Positions 29,859 to 36,940 of a stretch of DNA of 64,000 nucleotides are shown here, one piece after another. The notes below the pieces were generated by a model. It saw nothing but the letters and a program-made list of their open reading frames with translations. It ran no database searches and was not told the origin of the DNA. Both the position numbers and the translations under genes were made by a program. How positions within the stretch are numbered: position 1 is the stretch's first letter; every line of letters begins with the position of its first letter. Source of the DNA: Paucibacter sediminis (GTDB lineage Bacteria; Pseudomonadota; Gammaproteobacteria; Burkholderiales; Burkholderiaceae_C); assembly GCF_030254645.1 (NCBI RefSeq), contig NZ_CP116346.1, positions 1,716,001 to 1,780,000 of the forward strand. Reading direction: 5' to 3'.

Positions 29859-30748
29859 GCGGAGGCGAGGTGTTGTTGCAGGGCCTGGATCGCGTAGCGC
29901 ACCTTGGCGGGCTGGGCGTCGCGTTGCGGGGTGAGGGCGTAGATGGGCAGGGGCGGCAGCTGCAGGCCGGGCATGAGCGGCAGCAGGCGGCCCGCCAGGC
30001 TGGCCTCGCGCACATCGTCATGGCCCAGCATGGCCAGGCCCAGGCCGGCTTCGCAGAGCTGCTGCAGGCTGAGCTGGTTGTTGCTGCTGGCGCGCGGGCT
30101 GATGCGCAGGGTCTGTGGCGCTTCCTGGCCCTGCTGCAGATGGAGGGTGTGGACGCTGTCGGTGCCGGGGCGCAGGGCCAGCCAGTCGTGCCGGGTGAGG
30201 TCGGAAACATTGGCCGGCACACCATGGCGGGCCAGATAGGCCGGGGCGGCAAAGAGGGACAGGGCCTGTGCGCCGATGCGCTGCGCCACCCAGCTGCTGT
30301 CGGGCAGGCGGCCGAAGCGGATGGCGAGGTCGATGCGCTGGGCCACCAGATCGGTGAAGCCATCCTCCACCTCCAGATGCAGGCTGAGGCCCGGGTGGGC
30401 GGCCAGCAGCGGCGCCAGGGCCGGCCCGAGCTGGCGCGCAAAACCCACCGGGCAGGCGATGCGCAGCTCGCCCTCGGGGGCATCGCGCAGCTGCAGCAGC
30501 TGAGCCTGTGCCCCCTGCGCGGCCGCCAGCATGGCGGCGCAGCCCGCGTGAAAGCGCGCCCCCGCGGGCGTGAGGCTGAGCTTGCGGGTGGAGCGGTGCA
30601 AGAGCGTCACACCCATGTCGCGCTCGAGCGCGCGCACCTGCTGGCTCACCGCCGAGGTGGTGGTCTTGAGGCGCTTGGCGGCGGCCACAAAGCTGCCCTG
30701 GTCCACCACCGTGGCCAGCACCGCCATGCGCTTGAGTTGGTCAAGCAT
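29855..30748 (-). CDS. LysR-family regulator, cotranscribed with the CoA transferase
   Basis: A 297-residue LysR protein. The N-terminal HTH is GSFVAAAKRLKTTTSAVSQQVRAL, shown here as two parts: GSFVAAAKRLKTTTS and AVSQQVRAL. It lacks a recognisable specific-ligand signature. It reads into the CaiB gene by an ATGA overlap and is divergent from an SDR-like reductase; the shared gap carries a 21-bp direct repeat (30771) suited to a LysR operator. Either neighbour could be its target. Confidence 0.88.
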   Translation of the reverse strand: MLDQLKRMAVLATVVDQGSFVAAAKRLKTTTSAVSQQVRALERDMGVTLLHRSTRKLSLTPAGARFHAGCAAMLAAAQGAQAQLLQLRDAPEGELRIACPVGFARQLGPALAPLLAAHPGLSLHLEVEDGFTDLVAQRIDLAIRFGRLPDSSWVAQRIGAQALSLFAAPAYLARHGVPANVSDLTRHDWLALRPGTDSVHTLHLQQGQEAPQTLRISPRASSNNQLSLQQLCEAGLGLAMLGHDDVREASLAGRLLPLMPGLQLPPLPIYALTPQRDAQPAKVRYAIQALQQHLASA

Positions 30749-30770
30749 GTAGATGATCTAAACAATGGAT

Positions 30771-30807
30771 GGTGATTTTGAGGACTTATGCGGTGATTGT
30801 GAAGTCC
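30771..30807. promoter_or_regulatory. 21-bp direct repeat and inverted repeat in the LysR/SDR gap
   Basis: GGTGATTnTGAnG occurs at 30771 and again at 30792, two helical turns apart. Across the pair, GGACTT (30782) and AAGTCC (30802) form an inverted repeat. The AT-rich surroundings contrast with the GC-rich genome. This is a good candidate binding site for the divergent LysR protein. Confidence 0.5.
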
Positions 30808-30871
30808 ATAAAGTTCAGGCATCGCAACAAGCGCCCGCAGGCCCACCTGCCAGGGCAGACACAGGACTCTT

Positions 30872-31513
30872 ATGAAGATCGCTCTGATTGGTGCCACCGG
30901 TTTCGTCGGCTCGGCGGTGTTGAAGGAATTGCTCGCGCGTGGACACCAGGTGGTGGCCTTGTTGCGCGAGCCATCCAAATGGGCGCCACAGGCCGGCGTG
31001 GAGGCACGCCAGGCCGATGTGCTGCAGCCCGATTCGGTGGCCGCCGCGGTGCGCGGCGTGGACGCGGTGGTGAGCGCCTACAACGCCGGCTGGACCAACC
31101 CGAATCTGTATGAAGAATTCTTGCGCGGCTCGGCCGCCATCAACGCCGGCCTCAAGCAGGCCGGCGTGAAGCGCCTGATCGTGGTGGGCGGCGCCGGCAG
31201 CCTGTTCGTGGCAGCGGGCGTGCAACTGGTGGACACGGCGGAGTTCCCCGCGCAGTGGAAGCCCGGCGCGCTGGCGGCGCGCGAGGCGCTGAACCGCATC
31301 CGTGCAGAGAATGAACTGGACTGGAGCTTTGTCTCGCCGCCGGCGCATCTGGAGCCGGGCGAGCGCCGCGGCAGCTACCGCCTGGGCCGCGATGAGTTGC
31401 TGGCCGACGCCGAGGGCCATTCGCACATCTCGGTCGCCGACCTGGCGCTGGCCATCGTCGACGAGCTGGAAGCGCCCAAGCACCTGCAGCAGCGCTTCAC
31501 CCTGGCCTATTGA
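30872..31513 (+). CDS. NAD(P)-binding reductase (atypical SDR, YwnB-like)
   Basis: A 213-residue Rossmann-fold protein. GATGFVGS near the start is the nucleotide-binding glycine motif, followed by VDAVVSAYNAGW and LIVVGGAGSLFV. These match NAD(P)H-binding SDR-like proteins of the NmrA/YwnB type that use a flavin or quinone partner or act as sensors. It is divergent from the LysR gene. Its TGA stop (31511-31513) abuts the TCA (stop) of rlmJ, so the two genes share no spacer. Confidence 0.88.
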   Translation: MKIALIGATGFVGSAVLKELLARGHQVVALLREPSKWAPQAGVEARQADVLQPDSVAAAVRGVDAVVSAYNAGWTNPNLYEEFLRGSAAINAGLKQAGVKRLIVVGGAGSLFVAAGVQLVDTAEFPAQWKPGALAAREALNRIRAENELDWSFVSPPAHLEPGERRGSYRLGRDELLADAEGHSHISVADLALAIVDELEAPKHLQQRFTLAY

Positions 31514-32368
31514 TCAAACCGCGCGCTGCTCCAGCACGAAGTTGGCGCCGTCGTACTGGCCCAGCTTCTCCACCAGATAGGGCAGGCAGGCCTGCAGATC
31601 GTCGTGCAGGGTGAAGGGCGGGTTGGCGATGAACATGCCGCTGCCCAGCATGCCGAAGCCGCGCTCGTCGGGCTGGTCCACGGTCAGGCGCACATGCAGC
31701 CAGCCCTTCTTGGCCGCGGCGTCGGCCGAGGCCTTGAGGCGCTGCGCCAGCTGGGTGGATTCCAGCAGCGCCAGCTGCGGATACCAGATCATGAAGACGC
31801 AGTCCGGGAAGCGCTGCAGGCCCTCACGCAGGGCGGCCAGCACCTTGGCGTAATCGGTCTTGATCTCGTAGGGCGGGTCCATCAGCACCACGCCGCGGCG
31901 CGAGGGCGGCGGCAGCTCGCCCTTCAGCGAGGCAAAGCCGTCCTTGTCGCTCGCCTGGGTGTTGGGCCGGGTGGAGAGATAGGTGTCGAGGATGCGGAAA
32001 TCGGTGGGGTGCAGCTCGTAGCAGCGCAGGCGGTCCTGCTCGCGCATCAGCAGATTGGCGATGGCGGGCGAGCCGGGGTACTGGCGCAGCTGGCCATCGG
32101 TGTTGAACTGGCGCACCAGGTCCACGTAGTTGGCCAGCGGCGCCGGCAGGTCCTTGGCGTCGTAGAGGCGCGCCACGCCGCTGCTGTATTCGCCCTTCTT
32201 TTGGGCGTAGCGGCCCTCGATCGAATAGCCGCCGGCACCGGCGTGGGTGTCCACCAGGGTGTAAGGCTTTTCCTTTTCGCCCATGTAGCGCAGCACCTGC
32301 GTGAGTACCAGGTGTTTGAGAACGTCGGCATGGTTGCCGGCGTGGAAGGCGTGTCGGTAAGCAAGCAT
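31514..32368 (-). CDS. rlmJ: 23S rRNA (adenine(2030)-N6)-methyltransferase
   Basis: A 284-residue methyltransferase that makes m6A at position 2030 of 23S rRNA. The start is YRHAFHAGNHADVLKH, typical of RlmJ. The S-adenosylmethionine site is DTHAGAGGY and the catalytic DPPY motif appears as VVLMDPPYEIKTD. C-terminal GSGMFIANPPFTL is also conserved. It ends directly against the convergent reductase gene. Confidence 0.95.
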   Translation of the reverse strand: MLAYRHAFHAGNHADVLKHLVLTQVLRYMGEKEKPYTLVDTHAGAGGYSIEGRYAQKKGEYSSGVARLYDAKDLPAPLANYVDLVRQFNTDGQLRQYPGSPAIANLLMREQDRLRCYELHPTDFRILDTYLSTRPNTQASDKDGFASLKGELPPPSRRGVVLMDPPYEIKTDYAKVLAALREGLQRFPDCVFMIWYPQLALLESTQLAQRLKASADAAAKKGWLHVRLTVDQPDERGFGMLGSGMFIANPPFTLHDDLQACLPYLVEKLGQYDGANFVLEQRAV

Positions 32369-32385
32369 GTGCGGACTGTAGCGCC

Positions 32386-33501
32386 TCAGCCCTGCTGGAG
32401 GGCGCCGGGATCGCGCGCCGGGCCGCTCAGGGCCTGGGTCCGGCAGGGGTGCAGGTACTGATGCGTGGGCCGCCAGTCGGGCGGCAATGGGCCCGCCGTG
32501 CCGCGCAGCGGCGATGCCGGCGGTAGGGCATAGCCCTGCAGGTCCGCGAGGCCCAGCTGCGGGTTCGGGCCCAACTCCCAGCCGGCTTCGGCGGGCAGAT
32601 GGCCCGGGCCGGCAATGAGGTTGTTGTGCAGGCCAACCGCCACCGTGCCGTGCGCGACCCGCAGCAGGGCGGTGTCGCCGGGGCGCCGGTTGACCAGGGT
32701 GTTGTGCACCAGGGTCAGTTGTTGCGCGGGGCTCCGGTAGCCCTCGGCGCCGAAGGAGATCATCAGCGGGTTGTCGGTTGTCGGGCTCTGTTCGATCAGA
32801 TTGCCCAGCACCAGGGCCTGGCCGCCGTTCGGAAACTCAAGCTCATAGCTGGCACTGCCTCCCGCTTCGTCGCTGAGCCGGTTGTAGCGGACCAGGTTGC
32901 GTGCCGCGCGACTCTTCAGCAAATGACCCAGCTCGCCATGGTGGAAGTAGCAGGCGCTGACGCTCAGGCTGGCGATGCTGCCCACGTAGAGCAGGTGGCT
33001 GAAGCGACCCACGCGATGGCCATGGGAGAACTCGCAGCCCTCCAGCGTGAGTTGCGCGGCAGGGTCGTTGTTGCTCAGCAGACCCATCTCGCAGCGGGTG
33101 AACAGGCAGTCGCGCACGGTGAGGGAGCCGCGCTCGAAGCGGATGCCGGCGCCGTTCGTGTCGGGCACGCGTGCGCCGATGAAGTCGAAGCCGCTGATCT
33201 CCACGCCTTCGCCGCTGACGACGAAGATGCCCTTGCCGCGCGCATGCGCGCCTTCAGCTCGCAGGCGCACCCGGCCACCCACGGCCACCAACTGCAGGCG
33301 ATGGCGCCCCCAGACGGCCACGTCGCCCACGTAGTCGCCGGCCTGCACCTCGATGCGATCACCGTCGCGTGCCAGGCTGGCGGCCTCGGCCAGGCTGCGG
33401 ATGCGCTCGGCGGGCCCGACGCGCAGCACGCGCGCGTCGGCACGAGCGGGCAGCGAGGGGGAGAGCGCCAGGGCGCTGAGCAGATGGCGGCGGGTCAGCA
33501 T
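32386..33501 (-). CDS. Right-handed parallel beta-helix protein, exported
   Basis: A 371-residue protein with a short twin-arginine-like N-terminus (TRRHLLSALALS) and repeated beta-helix coils (VEISGFDFIGARV, LTVRDCLFTRCEMGLLSNND, LTLEGCEFSHGH, LSVSACYFHHG, ALVLGNLIEQS, LTLVHNTLVNR, VGLHNNLIAG). Such coils occur in pectate lyases, polysaccharide epimerases and phage tail spikes. No catalytic residues can be assigned. Probably periplasmic; the substrate is likely a polysaccharide, by family. Confidence 0.85.
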   Translation of the reverse strand: MLTRRHLLSALALSPSLPARADARVLRVGPAERIRSLAEAASLARDGDRIEVQAGDYVGDVAVWGRHRLQLVAVGGRVRLRAEGAHARGKGIFVVSGEGVEISGFDFIGARVPDTNGAGIRFERGSLTVRDCLFTRCEMGLLSNNDPAAQLTLEGCEFSHGHRVGRFSHLLYVGSIASLSVSACYFHHGELGHLLKSRAARNLVRYNRLSDEAGGSASYELEFPNGGQALVLGNLIEQSPTTDNPLMISFGAEGYRSPAQQLTLVHNTLVNRRPGDTALLRVAHGTVAVGLHNNLIAGPGHLPAEAGWELGPNPQLGLADLQGYALPPASPLRGTAGPLPPDWRPTHQYLHPCRTQALSGPARDPGALQQG

Positions 33502-33647
33502 GGGCGTGCGCGCGAGTCTAGCGGCTGGCGGCAAAGCTTGCCGGCGCGCAAGGCAAGGCAACAAATCGCGGGCGGCTGTCGCTCGCGTGGCGGCGCTGCG
33601 CGGCCAGCTTGGTTACGCTGGCGGCCAATCTTCTTCAGGACCCCGCC

Positions 33648-34724
33648 ATGCCCAGCTTGTTCGACCCCATCCAGATCGGCGACCTCGCCCTTGCCAACCG
33701 CATCGTCATGGCGCCGCTGACGCGCAGCCGCTCCAAGGGCCTGCTGCCCGGTGAGCTGGCGGTCGAGTACTACCGTCAGCGCGCCAGCGCCGGGCTGATC
33801 ATCAGCGAGGGCACCCAGGTGGCGCCCGAGGGCCAGGGCTATCTGGACACCCCCGGCATCCACACGCCCGCGCAGATCGCCGCCTGGCGCAAGGTCACCG
33901 ATGCGGTGCATGCCGCGGGCGGCAAGATCGCCGCCCAGCTCTGGCATGTGGGCCGCATCTCGCATGTGGTGTTCCAGCCAGAGGGCCGCGCGCCGGTCTC
34001 GTCCACCGCGCGCCCAGCGCATGGCAAGACCTTCACCGCCGAGGGCTTTGTGCCGATCTCGGCACCGCGCGCGCTCGGGGCCGACGAGGTGCCCGCCATC
34101 ATCGCGGCCTTTGTGCATGGCGCGCGCTGCGCCATGGAGGCGGGCTTCGATGCGGTGGAGGTGCATGGCGCGAACGGCTATCTGCTCGACCAGTTCATGC
34201 GCGACAGCATCAACGACCGCCAGGATGCCTACGGCGGCAGCATCGCGAATCGCGCGCGCCTGACGGTGGAGGTGATGACGGCGATCGTCCAGGCCATCGG
34301 TGCCGGCCGCACGGGCCTGCGCCTGAGCCCGGTGACGCCGGTCAACGACGCCGGACAGGACAGCGATCCGCAGGCCTTGTTCAACCATGTGGCCGAGCAG
34401 CTGGCGCCGCTGAAGCTTGCCTTCCTGCACATCATCGAGGGCCAGACCGGCGGCGCGCGCGACATCGCCGCCTTCGACTACCGGGCCATGCGCGAGCGTT
34501 TCGGCGGCCCCTGGATGGTCAACAACGGCTACAACCGCGAGATGGCCCTGAAGGCCGTGGCCGAGGGCCAGGCGGACCTGGTGTCCTTTGGCCGCGACTT
34601 CATCTCCAACCCGGACCTGGTGCGCCGCCTGCGCCTGAACGCGCCGCTGCAGCCGCTGGACCGCGCCACGCTGTACGGCGGCGACGCCCATGGCTATACC
34701 GACTATCCGAGCCTGGCCGCCTGA
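33648..34724 (+). CDS. Alkene reductase (Old Yellow Enzyme family)
   Basis: A 358-residue flavin (FMN) enzyme that reduces activated C=C bonds with NAD(P)H (NemA/XenB type). Landmarks are LFDPIQIGDLALANRIVMAP, LTRSRS, EGTQVAPEGQGYLDTPG, the substrate-binding VEVHGANGYLLDQFM (His and Asn), and DSINDRQDAYGGSIANR. Near the C-terminus VSFGRDFISNPDLV fits the family. The start at 33648 fits a standard length. Confidence 0.94.
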   Translation: MPSLFDPIQIGDLALANRIVMAPLTRSRSKGLLPGELAVEYYRQRASAGLIISEGTQVAPEGQGYLDTPGIHTPAQIAAWRKVTDAVHAAGGKIAAQLWHVGRISHVVFQPEGRAPVSSTARPAHGKTFTAEGFVPISAPRALGADEVPAIIAAFVHGARCAMEAGFDAVEVHGANGYLLDQFMRDSINDRQDAYGGSIANRARLTVEVMTAIVQAIGAGRTGLRLSPVTPVNDAGQDSDPQALFNHVAEQLAPLKLAFLHIIEGQTGGARDIAAFDYRAMRERFGGPWMVNNGYNREMALKAVAEGQADLVSFGRDFISNPDLVRRLRLNAPLQPLDRATLYGGDAHGYTDYPSLAA

Positions 34725-34745
34725 GTCGATTTCAAGTATGCTTTA

Positions 34746-34759
34746 GATATATTTATATC
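34746..34759. promoter_or_regulatory. AT-rich perfect palindrome before pepP
   Basis: GATATA-TT-TATATC is a 14-bp perfect palindrome with two central bases, in a short AT-rich patch (34732-34765) of an otherwise GC-rich region, 13 bp before the GTG start. It may be an operator or a promoter -10 region. Confidence 0.4.
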
Positions 34760-34771
34760 GAAAGCCTGCTT

Positions 34772-36106
34772 GTGAACCAGCTTCAAGCCCTGGCGGCGCG
34801 GCGCGCGCGCGTGTTCGCCGCGATCGGCGATGCCGCGCTGCTGCTGCCCAACAGCCATCTGCCGCAACGTGAGGACGATGCCAGCCGCTATCACGGCTGG
34901 CGCTATGGCTACGAGGCCTGGCGGCCCGACAGTGATTTCTACTACCTCAGCGGCTTCGAAGAGCCCGAGTCGCTGCTGCTGCTGACCGGTGGCGCCACGC
35001 CGCGCAGCATCCTGTTCTGCCGGCCGCGCGATGCGGCGCTGGAGCAATGGAATGGCCGCCGCCTGGGGCCCGCCGCCGCGGCCGCGGCTCTGGGCCTGGA
35101 TGAGGCCTACCCGATCGCCGAGCTGGAGCAGCGCCTGCCCGAGCTGCTGAAGGGCCAGCGCAGCCTGCACTATCCCTTCGGCGTGGATGCGGGCCGCGAC
35201 CAGCGCATCTTTGCCGCGCTCAATACCCTGCGCGGTGCGCGCGCGATCCGCCAGGGCAGTGTCTTCCCCATCACCCTGCACGACCCGCGCGCGCTGCTGC
35301 ACGAGATGCGCGTGATCAAGGACGAGGCCGAGATCGCCCTCATGCACGAGGCCGCACAGATCTCCGGCGCGGCGATGACGCGCGCGATGCGCTTTGCCCG
35401 GCCGGGCCAGTACGAGTACGAGGTGGAGGCCGAGCTATTGCATGAGTACCGGCGCCGCGGCGCGCGCGGGCCGGCCTACAACCCCATCGTGGCCGGCGGC
35501 GCCAATGCCTGCATCCTGCATTACGTCGAGAACAAGATGCGGCTCAACGATGGCGAGCTGTTGCTGATCGATGCCGGCTGCGACTTCCAGGGCTATAACG
35601 CCGACATTACGCGGACCCTGCCGATAGGGCGGCGCTTCAACGGCCTGCAGCGCGAACTCTACGAGATCGTGCTGGGCGCGCTCGATGCGGGCATCGCCAC
35701 GCTGCGCGTGGGTGAATCGCTGGAGCGCCTGCACCAGACCCATGTGCGCGGCGTCAGCCAGGGCCTGCTGGACCTGGGCCTGCTGCAGGGCAGCCTGGAC
35801 GGCGTGCTGGAGAGCAAGGCCTATCTGCGCTTTCTGATGTGCGGCACCGGCCATTACCTGGGCCTGGACACGCACGACGCCGGCCGCTACCACCTGCCCG
35901 ATGGCGCATGGCGCCCGGCCCAGGCCGGCATGGTGCTGACGGCCGAGCCGGGCATCTACATCAGCCCGGCCGCCGACATCCCCGAGCGCTACTGGCACAT
36001 CGGCGTGCGCATCGAGGACGATGTGCTGGTCACTGCCGCCGGCCCGGAGCTGCTGACCGGCCAGGTGCCCAGGCGCATCGCCGACATCGAAGCCTTGCGC
36101 GATTAG
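34772..36106 (+). CDS. pepP: Xaa-Pro aminopeptidase (aminopeptidase P)
   Basis: A 444-residue metallopeptidase that cuts the N-terminal residue before proline. All five metal ligands can be seen: Asp in LLIDAGCDF and in YNADITRTLP, His in CGTGHYLGLDTHD, Glu in VLTAEPGIYI and in GVRIEDDVLV. The first ~170 residues are the usual creatinase-type N-domain. It starts with GTG. The stop codon TAG (36104-36106) is the first three bases of the inverted-repeat element that follows. Confidence 0.95.
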   Translation: MNQLQALAARRARVFAAIGDAALLLPNSHLPQREDDASRYHGWRYGYEAWRPDSDFYYLSGFEEPESLLLLTGGATPRSILFCRPRDAALEQWNGRRLGPAAAAAALGLDEAYPIAELEQRLPELLKGQRSLHYPFGVDAGRDQRIFAALNTLRGARAIRQGSVFPITLHDPRALLHEMRVIKDEAEIALMHEAAQISGAAMTRAMRFARPGQYEYEVEAELLHEYRRRGARGPAYNPIVAGGANACILHYVENKMRLNDGELLLIDAGCDFQGYNADITRTLPIGRRFNGLQRELYEIVLGALDAGIATLRVGESLERLHQTHVRGVSQGLLDLGLLQGSLDGVLESKAYLRFLMCGTGHYLGLDTHDAGRYHLPDGAWRPAQAGMVLTAEPGIYISPAADIPERYWHIGVRIEDDVLVTAAGPELLTGQVPRRIADIEALRD

Positions 36107-36373
36107 GGCCTGCTAACACTACGCCGATGGGCCGCGAAGGCTCGCCTCAGCGGGCCAAGCTAGGCGCAGCGCGCCGCCCGCACTCGCGTGCGGGCCAGCG
36201 TTGCAACAACGCGTGGCCCGCTGAGACGAGCCTTCCCGCAGGGTTGGGGCCAGAAAGGCCGCAGGCCGCGTTGCAAATCCTCGCCGGGTGTCCAACCCGG
36301 CTGCGGTTTGCGCCTTGCCTGCGGCCTTTCTGGCCGACAACGCGACCCATTGGCGTAGTGTTAACAGGCCCTA
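36104..36373. mobile_element. MITE-like nested inverted-repeat element (270 bp)
   Basis: The outer ends are near-perfect inverted repeats: 36104-36136 (starts TAGGGCCTGCTAACACTACG) and 36341-36373 (ends GTGTTAACAGGCCCTA), about 30 of 33 matching. Inside are two further hairpins side by side: GAAGGCTCGCCTCAGCGGGC at 36136-36157 against 36214-36235 (one mismatch in 22), and GGCCAGAAAGGCCGCAGGC at 36248-36266 against 36317-36335 (19 of 19). Each holds a smaller 7-bp stem at its tip (CCCGCAC/GTGCGGG; GCCGGGT/ACCCGGC). It encodes nothing. The structure is a cloverleaf. Ends are TA...TA, the target of IS630/mariner-type elements, which may have moved it. Confidence 0.75.
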
Positions 36374-36940
36374 GCCCTTCATCCTGGCGCGGAACAGCTC
36401 GGGGATGGATAACTCGCGCGGCCCCGGCAGCAGCTCGAAAGTCTCGCCGGCGGCCAGCTCGCCGGGGATCTTCACCGCCAGGTAGAAGCCGCACCAGAGG
36501 CTTTGCGCCATCAGCTTGGCGGCCTTGTTGAAGCCCATCACGGCGTTGAACTTGAAGCAGGGGAAGCGCGGCTCGCTCACCAGCAGCTCGACGCCGCCGG
36601 CAAAGCGCAGGGTGTCGCCGATGAAGGCGTCCTTCTCGAGCAGGCCGCTGAGGGTGAGGTTTTCGCCCAGCGACCCGGGCGGCAAGACCTGGCCCCAGGC
36701 CGCCACCTGGGCCTGGGCGCGCACCGTCTGCCAGAACTCGTAATGCTCGCTGGGGTAGGCGTAGACGGCCTTGGACAGGCCGCCGTGCACGCTGGGGTCG
36801 GCCTGCTCGTCGCCCTCGAGGCCGAGGGTGGCGAGCGCCACGGCGCCGCCGCGCGGCGTCTTGCGGATGCCGGTGAGCACGCTGCGGCCATCGATGTCCA
36901 TCGCGCTGGCGCGGCCGGTGTTCAGGCTGAGTAGCTTCAT
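36371..36940 (-). CDS. MOSC-domain protein
   Basis: A 189-residue MOSC-fold protein (molybdenum cofactor sulfurase C-terminal-like, YiiM group). Landmarks are VHGGLSKAVYAYPSEHY, LGENLTLSGLLE, and RFPCFKFNAVMG with a conserved Cys. Such proteins are thought to carry a sulfur or bind Moco to reduce N-hydroxylated compounds. Its stop codon TAG (36371-36373 on the + strand as CTA) is the other end of the inverted-repeat element. The start overlaps the upstream sensor gene in an ATGA. Confidence 0.9.
   Translation of the reverse strand: MKLLSLNTGRASAMDIDGRSVLTGIRKTPRGGAVALATLGLEGDEQADPSVHGGLSKAVYAYPSEHYEFWQTVRAQAQVAAWGQVLPPGSLGENLTLSGLLEKDAFIGDTLRFAGGVELLVSEPRFPCFKFNAVMGFNKAAKLMAQSLWCGFYLAVKIPGELAAGETFELLPGPRELSIPELFRARMKG

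Noticed and set aside
36107-36370. The repeat element as a plain Rho-independent terminator
   Set aside because: There is no T-run, the repeats are far longer than a terminator needs, and the nesting is too regular; a mobile or structured element fits better, though it may terminate as a side effect.
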